The notes: a model not told the origin generated them from the sequence alone. A stretch of DNA of 64,000 bases from Candidatus Rickettsiella isopodorum (GCF_001881495.1 NZ_LUKY01000032.1:248001-312000); one strand, 5' to 3'. Shown: positions 48,237 to 59,086, numbered from the stretch's first letter. A program made the numbers and translations.

Positions 48237-48980
48237 TTAGTTAACTTGAGAATAAAACTTTAAGCCTTCTTCTAGGCCACCCACGTATTTAAGCTTTCCC
48301 TTTTCTAACAACACGACTTTATTACAAAGCCTTTGAATCGTTTCGTTAGAATGTGAAGCTAAAACCATAATACTGGATTGTTCAATAAACTCTGCTAAAC
48401 GTGCTTCTGCTTTTATCTTGAACGCCGCATCTCCAGCCTCTATCATCTCATCCATCAATAGAATATCTGGCTTTATACAAGTTGCCACTGCAAAAGCTAA
48501 ACGCAGTTGCATTCCTGCAGAATAAGTACGTATAGGTACTGACAAATATTCGCCTAATTCCGTAAAATCTGCAATTTCCTGCATTTTCGCTTTAATCTCT
48601 TTTTGCCCAAGACCTAACAAAAGTCCGCGCACTAAAATATTTTCGTAACCTGTTGATTCTTGGTTAATCCCTAACATGACATTCAAAAGAGGAGATACGC
48701 TACCCTGTATATGGATACTTCCTTGCGTCGGCTCATATATCTTAGCAAGTACACGTAGTAAAGTACTTTTTCCTGCGCCATTATGCCCAATCAAACCCAC
48801 CCGATCTCCATGCTCTAAAGTAAAGCTGATATTATCTAAGGCTTTAACAACGACGGTATGCGCTGTCTCCTTACGTAAAGCACCGCCCGTTAGACGCAAA
48901 AAACGTTTTCTAATTGAACGTGCATTTAGATGGTAGATAGGAAAATCAACTGTTAAGGAATTAAGTTGTATTAATGCCAT
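48237..48980 (-). CDS. wzt: O-antigen/polysaccharide ABC exporter, ATP-binding subunit (Wzt, short type)
   Basis: A 247-residue ATPase of the polysaccharide-export ABC family. Walker A is IGHNGAGKSTLLRVLAK (near residue 61), the signature region is RTYSAGMQLRLAFAVA, and Walker B is PDILLMDEMIEAGD. It ends at about 247 residues, so it lacks the C-terminal carbohydrate-binding domain that recognises capped chains in E. coli O8/O9a Wzt. It resembles the KpsT or Klebsiella O2 type. Its start is separated from wzm by a 13-bp tandem repeat. Two in-frame starts are not seen, so the N terminus is well defined. Confidence 0.92.
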   Translation of the reverse strand: MALIQLNSLTVDFPIYHLNARSIRKRFLRLTGGALRKETAHTVVVKALDNISFTLEHGDRVGLIGHNGAGKSTLLRVLAKIYEPTQGSIHIQGSVSPLLNVMLGINQESTGYENILVRGLLLGLGQKEIKAKMQEIADFTELGEYLSVPIRTYSAGMQLRLAFAVATCIKPDILLMDEMIEAGDAAFKIKAEARLAEFIEQSSIMVLASHSNETIQRLCNKVVLLEKGKLKYVGGLEEGLKFYSQVN

Positions 48981-49010
48981 TACAAATACTCATTACAAAT
49001 ACTCATTACA
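48980..49010 (-). repeat. 13-bp tandem repeat at the wzm-wzt junction
   Basis: TTACAAATACTCA occurs twice in tandem on the plus strand (48980-48992, 48993-49005) with a partial third unit to 49010. It spans the wzm stop codon and reaches the wzt start codon, so it sets the spacing between the two genes and covers the wzt ribosome-binding region. Confidence 0.85.
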
Positions 49011-49815
49011 ACCAATAGGCAATTCTAGCACGATAGCGGCTGAAAATTATAAATGCAGAAAAAATACCTAATATAGTCAAACTTAAAGTTGTGATTAACG
49101 TATAGTTTGAAGGTAATGCACCTAATAAAGGGCTTCTAAATAATTCCATAAATTGTGCAAAAGGATTTAAGTCAATAACGTAATGATAACGTGCGGGTAA
49201 AATACTCGGAGACCATAAAATAGGGGTTAAGAAAAAAACAACTTGTATTAAACTGGCTACTAATATCGGTATATCGCGAAACCGTGTCCCCAAAAGAGCC
49301 AGTATAGTGCTATAAGAAACTGCGTTGATCCAGAGTATCAATAAACTGATAAATATAAATAGTGTACTGAAATTAATTTTAAGATAAAAAAATAATATCA
49401 AGGGAAGTAATACTAAGCTATTATGAAAAAATATAATAAAGTTTCGCGTAACCGACTGAAACAGAAAAAATGAATACGGCTGTTTCATTTGTTTTATGAA
49501 TTGATCAGCACTGACAAACGTCATCGTTCCATCATTAACGATCAATGAAATTAAATTCCAACCCAAAATTCCTGTTGCAAGAAAAGGGTAATAGACGGCT
49601 AAATCCATTTTGAATAGATGACCATAGAGTATGCCCATGGTGTAGATAGTAATCGCCATACTGATGGTGATCCAAAATGGTCCTAATGTCGAACGGCGAT
49701 AACGGAGTTTTACCTCATGCCAAGCAAGTAATAACCAAATTCGCCAGGATTTCAAGCCCTCTGCAATATCATTCCAAGCAAGATAATATTTTTTATACAA
49801 TGCGGGTTTAACCAT
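49006..49815 (-). CDS. wzm: O-antigen/polysaccharide ABC exporter, permease (Wzm)
   Basis: A 269-residue inner-membrane protein of the ABC-2 polysaccharide exporter family with six membrane segments (first about residues 37-58, last about 240-258). The cytoplasmic N-terminal part has LLAWHEVKLRYRRSTLGPFW, the characteristic motif of Wzm/TagG permeases. LIQVVFFLTPILWSPSILP and LNPFAQFMELFRSPLLG in the second half are also typical. It is followed directly by wzt. It should export lipid-linked O chains to the periplasm. Confidence 0.94.
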   Translation of the reverse strand: MVKPALYKKYYLAWNDIAEGLKSWRIWLLLAWHEVKLRYRRSTLGPFWITISMAITIYTMGILYGHLFKMDLAVYYPFLATGILGWNLISLIVNDGTMTFVSADQFIKQMKQPYSFFLFQSVTRNFIIFFHNSLVLLPLILFFYLKINFSTLFIFISLLILWINAVSYSTILALLGTRFRDIPILVASLIQVVFFLTPILWSPSILPARYHYVIDLNPFAQFMELFRSPLLGALPSNYTLITTLSLTILGIFSAFIIFSRYRARIAYWL

Positions 49816-49877
49816 AATTCTACTATTGTGTTATTTTAACTACATAAAATCTATGCATGAATATAGAATCTATTAAA

Positions 49878-51548
<1,671 letters not shown>

Positions 51549-52331
51549 TTAAGAGAGTTGAACCTCCGAAAATAAATGATTATTTAGCCAATTTGCTAAC
51601 AAATTAGCGACAAAACTAGCCGCTTGGGACTCGCTCATAAAGCCTTTATCATAAACTGCTTCACAAACATCTGCAAAACAAAAACCTTGTTGTAATAGAT
51701 ACAAAACTAATGCTTCCGCCTCAGTTAAAGCTATTGCGTAAGACTGTAATCCTTTACGCCAAACTACGCAATGATTCTTAATCATCCGTACTTCTGGTAC
51801 GGGTTTTTCTTGAACTAAGGCTTGCCATATCGCATAGCTATTATAATTAAAGCTAAAATATTGTACTGAAGGATGAAATTTAAAACATAAAGAGGGCCAG
51901 TTTTGTTCAGCAATATTTGCTAATACTTCAAAATTCAAACAAGGCGCATCAGCTGCTTCTAAACTCGTAATTAAGCCCTTAATTAATTGCGTTAATTCAC
52001 TCAAATAGAGTTGTTCAGAATAAGGTGCTTGTTCGGTTAGAAATTGTACTAATGGCTCACTAAACTTTGCTATCGAATAAAATTGCGATGGATAGGTATC
52101 AATAAAGACTTCTGCCAGCACGGTAAAGGCTTCATCGCCTAATAGCTTAGCTAACAACCCATACTCTTGATGTAAAGCATCAATTAAACGCCAATCATAG
52201 GCATTACGATAGACGGCTAAGCGTTCGTGTACCGTCCCTCTTACTGGCAACACTAGCTGGTTTAAAATTTGCTTATCTTCTCCCATTAAATGGGTTTGCA
52301 ATCTATGTTGCAAATTAGCTAATGCAGACAT
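51549..52331 (-). CDS. DUF2063 partner protein of a MNIO enzyme (BufC/HvfC-like)
   Basis: A 260-residue protein whose N-terminal half has the DUF2063 features [22 protein letters not shown] and [20 protein letters not shown]. The second half contains [20 protein letters not shown] and a winged-helix-like C terminus. Such proteins pair with DUF692 enzymes in bufferin-type RiPP clusters, where they are thought to present the precursor peptide to the enzyme. It overlaps the DUF692 gene by 17 bases and abuts pyrG with zero spacing. The family is often annotated as putative DNA-binding; here the partner role is far more likely. Confidence 0.87.
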   Translation of the reverse strand: MSALANLQHRLQTHLMGEDKQILNQLVLPVRGTVHERLAVYRNAYDWRLIDALHQEYGLLAKLLGDEAFTVLAEVFIDTYPSQFYSIAKFSEPLVQFLTEQAPYSEQLYLSELTQLIKGLITSLEAADAPCLNFEVLANIAEQNWPSLCFKFHPSVQYFSFNYNSYAIWQALVQEKPVPEVRMIKNHCVVWRKGLQSYAIALTEAEALVLYLLQQGFCFADVCEAVYDKGFMSESQAASFVANLLANWLNNHLFSEVQLS

Positions 52332-53151
52332 TTTCCTTCCAAATATTTTTTGCTATCTTTTTAGCCTGTTGCAACTCAGCAAATAAAACTGGAAACTCAG
52401 GTATCTCGTCATCACGTTCTATCATGGTCGCAACTCTCCCAAATCGTTTTACTGCTTGCGCATAAAGAGACCAAACTCCATCGATAATAGGTGCATCATG
52501 TGTATCTATAATATAATCCCCACAATTTTTATGTCCTGCTAAGTGAAACTGTCGTACTCGATGGATAGGGATCGCGTTTAAATAGTGTAATGGATCAAAA
52601 TAATGATTTACAGAACTCACATAAATATTGTTAATATCAAGTAAGATTAAGCAGTCCGCTTGTTCAGCGATAGCCGTTAGAAATTCCCATTCCGTTACCT
52701 TGGAATCACGATATTCGATGTAACTTGAAACATTTTCTAACAAGATCTGGCGACCTAAAAAATCTTGTACTTGTTTAACGCGATCAACCACGTGTTTCAA
52801 AGCTTCTTCAGTATAAGGTAATGGCAATAAATCATGCGTATTTAAGCCATCAACTCCTGTCCAACATAAATGATCGGAAATCCAAACAGGTTGTATTTTA
52901 TCAGCCAACGCTTTTACTTTTTTTAAATATTCCCTATTCAGGGGATCACAACTTCCTATCGACAAAGAAACGCCGTGCATCACCAACGGATAGTGCTCGC
53001 GTATACGATTAAGATAATGTAGTGGTTTACCACCGGGCACTAAATAATCTTCAGTAATTGCTTCAAACCAATCTATTTCAGGCCGATGTTCTAAAATGTA
53101 AGAATAATGTTGGGTTCGCAAACCAAGACCAAAACCTAGAAAAGCATCCAT
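52315..53151 (-). CDS. DUF692 multinuclear non-haem iron peptide-modifying enzyme (MNIO, BufB-like)
   Basis: A 278-residue TIM-barrel metalloenzyme. Likely iron ligands and active-site residues are visible: His59 ([10 protein letters not shown]), Asp93-His94 (ISDHLCW), Glu139 (ILLENVSSY) and Asp172 ([11 protein letters not shown]). Others are His183, His203/His207 (FHLAGHK), Asp216/His218 (DTHDAP) and Glu245 ([10 protein letters not shown]). MNIO enzymes oxidatively modify Cys in precursor peptides, for example to oxazolone/thioamide in methanobactin or thiooxazole in bufferins. The Cys-rich peptide gene immediately upstream is the obvious substrate. It overlaps the DUF2063 gene. Chemistry on this particular peptide is unknown. 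Confidence 0.92.
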   Translation of the reverse strand: MDAFLGFGLGLRTQHYSYILEHRPEIDWFEAITEDYLVPGGKPLHYLNRIREHYPLVMHGVSLSIGSCDPLNREYLKKVKALADKIQPVWISDHLCWTGVDGLNTHDLLPLPYTEEALKHVVDRVKQVQDFLGRQILLENVSSYIEYRDSKVTEWEFLTAIAEQADCLILLDINNIYVSSVNHYFDPLHYLNAIPIHRVRQFHLAGHKNCGDYIIDTHDAPIIDGVWSLYAQAVKRFGRVATMIERDDEIPEFPVLFAELQQAKKIAKNIWKENVCIS

Positions 53152-53189
53152 TGTCAGGAACTAACCTATAAAAAAATCTTTTAATAAGA

Positions 53190-53218
53190 AAAGCCGCGTA
53201 TCAATACGCGGCTTTATT
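53190..53218 (-). terminator. Intrinsic terminator between peptide gene and enzyme genes
   Basis: Perfect 8-bp GC-rich stem GCCGCGTA/TACGCGGC (53193-53212) with a 4-base loop, flanked by A and T runs. On the minus strand the stem is followed by TTTTCTTATT. It lies between the Cys-rich peptide gene and the DUF692 gene. It should give more message for the peptide than for the enzymes, with partial read-through. The symmetry means it could also act on the plus strand. Confidence 0.85.
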
Positions 53219-53269
53219 GTACATAGTCACATGGCTAATGAACAGCCATAAATCACTGAAAACTAATTA

Positions 53270-53539
53270 TTATCCATTCATTTGACTGGTTGTATTTTCA
53301 GCGGTTCTGCAATGACGACGGTGGTGATGTCTTTTTGGAGGACACGTTCTACATCTATTCATTTGCTTGCATCGGCTCATACATTTACATGTATTACATG
53401 GAGGCACGCAAGGTGTTGCACAAGGTGTTTCACAGATTGGTGTATTTTCTGGAATGTTGCGCGCACCTGTTGCACAACCAGATAAAAATATAGCAGCTGC
53501 AGCAGCAGCGATAACTAAACCTGACTTTTTCATGATCAT
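53270..53539 (-). CDS. Cys/His-rich precursor peptide with lipoprotein signal (putative MNIO substrate)
   Basis: An 89-residue peptide. A signal region (KKSGLVIAAAAAAIFLSGC) ends in a good lipobox LSGC (Cys22), with Ala following. The mature part carries ten more Cys: 36, 40, 44, 48, 51, 53, 57, 63, 66 and 77. The first four are spaced exactly every four residues (CETP-CATP-CVPP-C). A basic His cluster KRHHHRRHC follows. This resembles the design of bufferins (exported, Cys-rich, MNIO-modified, copper-sequestering) but does not look like the DUF2282 type. The start at 53539 fits AGGGG 9 nt upstream; 53533 is possible. Assignment as substrate rests on adjacency to the DUF692 and DUF2063 genes. 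Confidence 0.8.
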   Translation of the reverse strand: MIMKKSGLVIAAAAAAIFLSGCATGARNIPENTPICETPCATPCVPPCNTCKCMSRCKQMNRCRTCPPKRHHHRRHCRTAENTTSQMNG

Positions 53540-53582
53540 GATCACTATCCCCTGTAATAAAAATGGATAAGAAAAATTTTTC

Positions 53583-53634
53583 TGTCACTAATACCCACTG
53601 CTTATAGCATTACACTATAGAACAGCTAGTGACA
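53583..53634. promoter_or_regulatory. Imperfect 52-bp palindrome upstream of the Cys-rich peptide gene
   Basis: Outer arms TGTCACTA (53583-53590) and TAGTGACA (53627-53634) match exactly. Inner CTG...ATAG and CTAT...CAG continue the symmetry. It lies about 45-95 nt before the peptide start on the minus strand and contains TATAGT- and TATAAG-like hexamers. It could be an operator for a metal-responsive regulator overlapping the promoter, or a leader hairpin. Confidence 0.55.
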
Positions 53635-53709
53635 CTTAGTTTTTATACATAATTGTAAAAGAATGCAAGTATTTTTTAAATTTCATTAAATAAACGCACA
53701 AAAAATAAA

Positions 53710-54756
53710 CTATTTTGAATTTTTTACTAACAAATTGCGACAATAATTGACAACAAAAAAATAAAAAATAAAAAATAGTAAAAAACTCATAAACATTACA
53801 CTTTCATTAAATCGATAATAAAAAGCGCACAAGCCAACTAAACCTAATACAAAATTTGCACTCCCGAAAAGAATATTAATTTGTAAAGGAGAAAAATTTA
53901 AAGCTAATAATAAATGGTGTCCATGTTGTCTGTCTGAAAAAATAACCGATTGACCTTTTATTAACCGATAAAGCATCACGGCAGTCGCATCAAATAACGG
54001 GACCGACATAATCCACAACATCGTCACGGGCGTTATCGGCCGAAAGTTGCTTTGTGAAAGCTCAATTAAAAACCAAACTAAAGAAAAACCTAACAACATA
54101 CTCCCCGCGTCACCCATAAATAGTTGCGCATAGGCACGACCTGGAAAAGGAAAGTTAAAGCAAAGAAAACCTAACACACTGGCTGCCAATAACAATAATA
54201 GAGTAGCCACTGGAAAATGCTGTGTCGTCATCGCGCAATAAATTAATAAGATTAATTCCACTAAAACTAAAGTTCCCGCTAAACCATCCACTCCGTCTAT
54301 CATATTGATGGTATTAATAATTCCCAATCCGGCAATTAACGTCACTATTAAACTGGTGTAATGCCCTAAATAAATAGCTTTTAAAAAAAATAGATTACCG
54401 AGATAGGTAATATAAACATTCCCCCAAAAAATCATTAACAATACCGCAATAATTTGTGCAAGAAAACGACTTTTCGCTGATAACTCTCGAAAATCATCTA
54501 ACATACCCACAAAAACTAATAAAGCCGATCCCGCAATAAAACTACGATAATTTTGCAGGGAAATGGGCAACGTTAACAAGCCGACTAAAAAACCCATCAG
54601 CATTGCTAAACCACCAATCAAAGGAATATTTCCTTGATGTTGTTTTCGAATATCCGGTGTATCAATTAAATTTAATCGCAAAGCGAGTGGACACAATAAA
54701 ACAACACAAAAAATAGTAACAAAAAAAGTTATTATTACAGAAAAAAAAATCATCAT
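53710..54756 (-). CDS. wecA: Undecaprenyl-phosphate GlcNAc-1-phosphate transferase (WecA-like)
   Basis: A 348-residue polytopic membrane protein with about 11 segments, of the MraY/WecA family. It has KQHQGNIPLIGGLAM, GMLDDFRELSAKSRF (DD motif, near residue 85), NTINMIDGVDGLAG (near 146) and FMGDAGSMLLG (near 213). The cytoplasmic HGHHLLLAL His motif that binds the nucleotide sugar is near 276. The enzyme starts lipid-linked O-chain synthesis on undecaprenyl phosphate. UDP-GlcNAc as substrate is inferred from family similarity. The start may be the second ATG at 54753. Confidence 0.9.
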   Translation of the reverse strand: MMIFFSVIITFFVTIFCVVLLCPLALRLNLIDTPDIRKQHQGNIPLIGGLAMLMGFLVGLLTLPISLQNYRSFIAGSALLVFVGMLDDFRELSAKSRFLAQIIAVLLMIFWGNVYITYLGNLFFLKAIYLGHYTSLIVTLIAGLGIINTINMIDGVDGLAGTLVLVELILLIYCAMTTQHFPVATLLLLLAASVLGFLCFNFPFPGRAYAQLFMGDAGSMLLGFSLVWFLIELSQSNFRPITPVTMLWIMSVPLFDATAVMLYRLIKGQSVIFSDRQHGHHLLLALNFSPLQINILFGSANFVLGLVGLCAFYYRFNESVMFMSFLLFFIFYFFVVNYCRNLLVKNSK

Positions 54757-54916
54757 ATAATTGCCTACCTATTATAGGACTAGATCTCATTATATTTTAA
54801 AAATTAGTTGGGGATTATGGTGGATTTATATATCACAGAGTTATTTTTCCATAGGTAGCTAAATAGAATTTAGAAAAATTTTATGGTAATAATTTCTAAT
54901 CCATTTTTTAAACTTA

Positions 54917-56665
54917 TTAATCTCTAAACTGCATACTATAAAGTTTGGCGTAATAACCATTTTTTGCGAGTAATTCTTGGTGTGTTCCTCTTTCTACGAT
55001 ACGACCCGCATCTAAAACTAAAATCTGCTTTGCTCTTTCTACCGTTGAAAGTCGATGGGCAATAACCAACGTAGTGCGATTATGCATAAGTTCTTCTAAT
55101 GCCGCTTGAATGTGGCGCTCAGCTTCGGTATCTAATGCAGAGGTTGCTTCATCTAAAATTAAAAAGGGAGAATTTTTAAGTAAAGCGCGTGCAATTGCAA
55201 TCCTTTGTCGTTGACCGCCGGATAGTAACACACCATTTTCACCAATTAAAGTATTAAGGCCTTGAGGTAATTGTTCGATAAACTCCATGGCATGGGCTGC
55301 CCTAGCTGCACGTACTATCATTGACTCACTCACATCACTTAATTGTCCATAAGCAATATTATGTGCAATGGTGTCATTAAATAATGTAACGTGCTGGGAT
55401 ACTAAAGCAAATTGACTACGTAAATCTTTAAGTTTTAGTTCACGGATATCAACCCCGTCGATTAAAATTTTTCCTAAATAATTATCATAGAAACGTGGCA
55501 ATAAATTCACCAACGTAGATTTTCCACTCCCTGAACGCCCAACCAAGGCAATCGTTTCGCCGGGATTTATTTTAAAACTGATATCCTCTAAAATAGGTTG
55601 TTGAGATAAATAGGCAAAACTTACCTTTCGATATTCTAAACAACCTTTAAGTACGTTAAGTGTGTGTGTGCCTGCATCTAATTCATTTTTTTCATCTAAT
55701 AAATTAAAAATGCTGCCCGCTGCAGCAATCCCACGCTGTATGATGCTATTCACCGCCGCTAAATTACGCATGGGTTTTAGTAATAATAACATGGCCCCTA
55801 CCATGGAAGTAAATCCACCCGCAGTAATATGTGTTAAATGTGAAATGGCTAAGTAAATAGTCACTACGGCAATGGCACCGGCAATAAGTTGCACACCGGA
55901 ACTAGCAAGAGAATTCGTCACAACCACCTTTAATTCACGAAAACGATTCCTAGCTAATAAATTTTTAAATTTTTTAATTTCATATTCTTCGCCACCAAAC
56001 GTTCTTATCACTTTATAACCATCGATAACCTCTTCTGCCACTTGCGTCATTTCACTCATTGATTCCTGAACGGCACTATTTAAGCTACGCATACGTCGAC
56101 TAGAATAGCGCGCTATCCAAATCATGGTTGGAACCGTAATAAAAAACAATAGGCTCAACTGCCAACTCGCCATTAACATGACAACAATTAATCCCAGCAC
56201 AAAAAAACTTTCTTGTACTAATGTAATTAACGCATCGGTACTCGCATTGGCCACTTGATCCACATTATAAATAATGGTAGAAAGTAATTGGCCCGATGTT
56301 GTATTGTCGTAAAATTTAGCGGGTAAACGTAATAATTTAACCAATATGTCTTGTCGTATATTCATCACGACACTTCTTGCAACCCGTGCTAAGCAATAAC
56401 TAGATGAAAAATTCGCTAAGCCGCGAATTAAAAAAGCAAAAATTAAAATAAAAGGAAGATAATGTATAAAATGTTCATCTTTATCGACAAAACCTTTATT
56501 CAGCAAGGGTTTTAAAAACCAAATAAGCCCGGCATCCGTGCTGGCTAATAAAATAGTCCCAATGATACCTAATAAAAACCAACTCCAATAATGGCGAAGG
56601 TAATACAATAAACGTCGATAACTATAAAAACCCGTATGATATTGCGATGTCTGTTGTTCTGTCAT
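54917..56665 (-). CDS. msbA: Lipid A export ABC transporter MsbA
   Basis: A 582-residue half-transporter with six N-terminal membrane segments (about residues 15-310) and a C-terminal nucleotide-binding domain. Walker A is ALVGRSGSGKSTLVNLLPRF (near 372), the signature is LLSGGQRQRIAIARAL, and Walker B is SPFLILDEATSALD. It flips lipid A-core across the inner membrane, where the O chain is then ligated. It lies 12 nt downstream of tldD on the same strand. LpxK, often paired with MsbA, is not here. Lipid A specificity is inferred from overall resemblance and length. Confidence 0.92.
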   Translation of the reverse strand: MTEQQTSQYHTGFYSYRRLLYYLRHYWSWFLLGIIGTILLASTDAGLIWFLKPLLNKGFVDKDEHFIHYLPFILIFAFLIRGLANFSSSYCLARVARSVVMNIRQDILVKLLRLPAKFYDNTTSGQLLSTIIYNVDQVANASTDALITLVQESFFVLGLIVVMLMASWQLSLLFFITVPTMIWIARYSSRRMRSLNSAVQESMSEMTQVAEEVIDGYKVIRTFGGEEYEIKKFKNLLARNRFRELKVVVTNSLASSGVQLIAGAIAVVTIYLAISHLTHITAGGFTSMVGAMLLLLKPMRNLAAVNSIIQRGIAAAGSIFNLLDEKNELDAGTHTLNVLKGCLEYRKVSFAYLSQQPILEDISFKINPGETIALVGRSGSGKSTLVNLLPRFYDNYLGKILIDGVDIRELKLKDLRSQFALVSQHVTLFNDTIAHNIAYGQLSDVSESMIVRAARAAHAMEFIEQLPQGLNTLIGENGVLLSGGQRQRIAIARALLKNSPFLILDEATSALDTEAERHIQAALEELMHNRTTLVIAHRLSTVERAKQILVLDAGRIVERGTHQELLAKNGYYAKLYSMQFRD

Positions 56666-56677
56666 ATCTTTTCTTAA

Positions 56678-58126
56678 TTAAATGGCAGTACCACCCACGG
56701 TTAACGCATCAATTTTTAATGTAGGTTGTCCGACACCGACAGGAACGCTCTGACCTTCTTTACCGCAACTGCCAATGCCATTATCTAATTTAAGATCATT
56801 ACCAATCATAGAAACTTGCGTTAACACATCAGGTCCATTGCCAATCAAGGTCGCTCCTTTAACAGGTCGCGTCACTTGACCATTCTCAATTAAGTAAGCT
56901 TCACAAGCAGAGAATACAAATTTTCCTGAGGTTATATCCACTTGCCCTCCAGAAAAATTCACCGCATAAATCCCTTTTTTTACTGTCGCTATAATTTCTT
57001 CTGGAACATAAGGACCGGGCAGCATATAAGTATTCGTCATACGCGGCATCGGTAAATACGCAAACGATTCGCGACGACCATTTCCTGTCGATTGCGATCC
57101 CATCAATCGCGCATTTAATTTATCCATCATATACGCTTTCAAAATACCCTTCTCAATTAAAACGGTACGTTGAGTAGGTGTACCTTCATCATCAATAGTC
57201 AGCGATCCGCGCCGATTAGGCATCGTTCCGTCGTCCACTACCGTACATCCCGCTGAAGCAACACGTTCACCCATTCGACCTGAAAATGCAGAGCTCCCTT
57301 TACGATTGAAGTCTCCTTCTAAACCATGGCCTACGGCTTCATGCAATAAAACACCTGGCCAACCAGGCCCTAACACGACCGGCAGCGTACCTGCAGGAGC
57401 TTTCACTGCCTCTAAATTCAATAGTGCTAGACGGACTGCTTCTTTTGCTAAGTCAGTGGCCACCTGATCCGTAATAAAATAGCTATAACCGGTTCTACCA
57501 CCCCCCCCAGCAAAACCTTGCTCACGCAGCCCTTTATCTTCTGCAATCACACTAATATTTAACCGAACTAAAGGACGAATATCAGCCGCCATACCACCCT
57601 CACTATTAATCACTAGGATCACTTCTTGTGCCCCTACTAAACTGACATTAACGTGTTTAATACGCGGATCACAAGCACGTGCCACTTCATCTACTTGACG
57701 GAGTAAGCTTAATTTTTCCTGTTCTGTCCAGGAAGAAATAGGGTTAATCGGTTGATATAATGACTTTAAAAGCGGATTTTTTTGCCAAGCGTGAATTTGG
57801 CCATGCTGTCCAACTTTAGTAATACTCGCAGCCATGGTGGCGGCAGACTCTAAAGCGGGTAATACAATATCATCGGAATAGGCAAAACCGGTCTTATCAC
57901 CGCTGATGGCACGTACGCCAACACCACGTTCAATATTAAAGCTTCCATTTTTAACGATACTATCTTCTAATACCCAGCTCTCTAATTGACTGGCTTGGAA
58001 ATACAGATCAGCCATATCCACTTTAGGCGTTAATAAGCGGCCTAAAATTACTTGCAATTGATTTTCAGTCAGTCCAGCGGGATCTAATAAGGTTTCACAG
58101 GCTAAAGTTAGATTATTTTTCATCAT
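56678..58126 (-). CDS. tldD: Metalloprotease TldD
   Basis: A 482-residue member of the TldD/PmbA family of Zn-dependent proteases, which process modified peptides such as microcins. The metal site [16 protein letters not shown] (HExxxH) is near residue 262. [21 protein letters not shown] and the C-terminal SSCGKEGQ-type region ([18 protein letters not shown]) are typical. The start at 58126 is supported by AGGA 8 nt upstream; the ATG three codons earlier overlaps that site. It is followed 12 nt later by msbA. Its partner tldE/pmbA is not in the window. Confidence 0.94.
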   Translation of the reverse strand: MMKNNLTLACETLLDPAGLTENQLQVILGRLLTPKVDMADLYFQASQLESWVLEDSIVKNGSFNIERGVGVRAISGDKTGFAYSDDIVLPALESAATMAASITKVGQHGQIHAWQKNPLLKSLYQPINPISSWTEQEKLSLLRQVDEVARACDPRIKHVNVSLVGAQEVILVINSEGGMAADIRPLVRLNISVIAEDKGLREQGFAGGGGRTGYSYFITDQVATDLAKEAVRLALLNLEAVKAPAGTLPVVLGPGWPGVLLHEAVGHGLEGDFNRKGSSAFSGRMGERVASAGCTVVDDGTMPNRRGSLTIDDEGTPTQRTVLIEKGILKAYMMDKLNARLMGSQSTGNGRRESFAYLPMPRMTNTYMLPGPYVPEEIIATVKKGIYAVNFSGGQVDITSGKFVFSACEAYLIENGQVTRPVKGATLIGNGPDVLTQVSMIGNDLKLDNGIGSCGKEGQSVPVGVGQPTLKIDALTVGGTAI

Positions 58127-58201
58127 ACTCGCCATCCTAACTTAGCTGAAGTCAGGATGCAATTTTACTCATCTCAACAAATTTAATAGCGATTACTCCC
58201 T

Positions 58202-58987
58202 CTATCTATAAGTAGATCGAGGAAATAAAATACTAGATTCAGATGGATTGAAGTTATTAATCTCTGGATAAATAAAAAAACCTCCTGTTTGGGTGTATGC
58301 AACTAATTCCAACCGATCGGTTTGTTTATCTGATTGTGTTTTTATTCTTTTAATGGGATTAATGAATTGTCTTTCATAATTTAAATATCTGAAACTACGC
58401 AAACCTATATCAATCGTTTCATTCTTTTTTACAAAGTCATTAATTTTCAATAATAAAGCTTGTTTAAAAATGGTAGGACTTTCTTTAATACACCCTTCTA
58501 ATCGATCATAACCAATAACTTCTGTGACAAAAATCTCTGGGATACTAAAAAAATCGAAAGTTGCAAATAAGTAGTCCAAAATTACAGTAGCTGTTATTGA
58601 TTTTTTTTCTATTAATGTTGAGAATACGTGTAGTAAGTGAGGAAAATACCATTTATCGCCGTCATGACCAAATTCAGTTCTATTGAAATATCGCTTTAGC
58701 TCTGCATTTTTTAATTTTTCTAAAAGACTATCAGGGGATTTTTCTAACCAAATCGAAAAAAATTCGACTGCATCAGAAAAACTTCGATTCACATTAATAC
58801 ATTTCTTTAAAATAAATTTAAGATAGAATTCAAATTCAAGGTTAGAAATTTTTTTCAATTCAGTAAGCAAAAGATTAATTAATCCTTCACCTGCAGCACA
58901 ATCTAGATAAAAAAAGAAACTATGCTTTTTTAGGTTTACGTTTCTATTTGGAAATAAAGAAATTTTTTTTTGTGCTCTTACTGGCAT
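58202..58987 (-). CDS. Unrecognised protein preceded by a perfect inverted repeat
   Basis: I do not recognise this 261-residue protein. It has no signal peptide or membrane segment and is rich in Phe, Lys, Leu, Ile and Asn. It appears largely helical in the middle (NLEFEFYLKFILKKCINVN, SLLEKLKNAELKRYF) with a Ser/Asn-rich C terminus ending SESSILFPRSTYR. Upstream, AGAGGT gives a good ribosome-binding site, and a 16-bp perfect inverted repeat (58996-59030) sits right before it. It lies between yhdP and tldD. A secreted effector is possible in a host-associated organism but nothing in the sequence proves it. Confidence 0.7.
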   Translation of the reverse strand: MPVRAQKKISLFPNRNVNLKKHSFFFYLDCAAGEGLINLLLTELKKISNLEFEFYLKFILKKCINVNRSFSDAVEFFSIWLEKSPDSLLEKLKNAELKRYFNRTEFGHDGDKWYFPHLLHVFSTLIEKKSITATVILDYLFATFDFFSIPEIFVTEVIGYDRLEGCIKESPTIFKQALLLKINDFVKKNETIDIGLRSFRYLNYERQFINPIKRIKTQSDKQTDRLELVAYTQTGGFFIYPEINNFNPSESSILFPRSTYR

Positions 58988-58995
58988 AATACCTC

Positions 58996-59030
58996 TTGTT
59001 GCACTTATTTTATAAAAATAAGTGCAACAA
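58996..59030. promoter_or_regulatory. Perfect 16-bp inverted repeat upstream of an unknown gene
   Basis: Arms TTGTTGCACTTATTTT (58996-59011) and AAAATAAGTGCAACAA (59015-59030) match exactly around a 3-base loop. It lies 9 bases upstream of the start codon at 58987, its near arm touching the Shine-Dalgarno AGAGGT. There is no U-run after it, so it is not a standard terminator. It may be an operator, or an RNA hairpin affecting translation. Confidence 0.75.
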
Positions 59031-59086
59031 TCTATCGTAATATATTGTTGAGGTAAACTCTATGTTGGTTTTTTTATTTGATAGGT

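Noticed and set aside
53282-53570. Three overlapping plus-strand reading frames, also Cys/His-rich, opposite the precursor peptide
   Set aside because: They are mirror frames created by the repetitive Cys codons of the minus-strand peptide. Only the minus frame has a signal peptide, a Shine-Dalgarno and the enzyme genes on its own strand.
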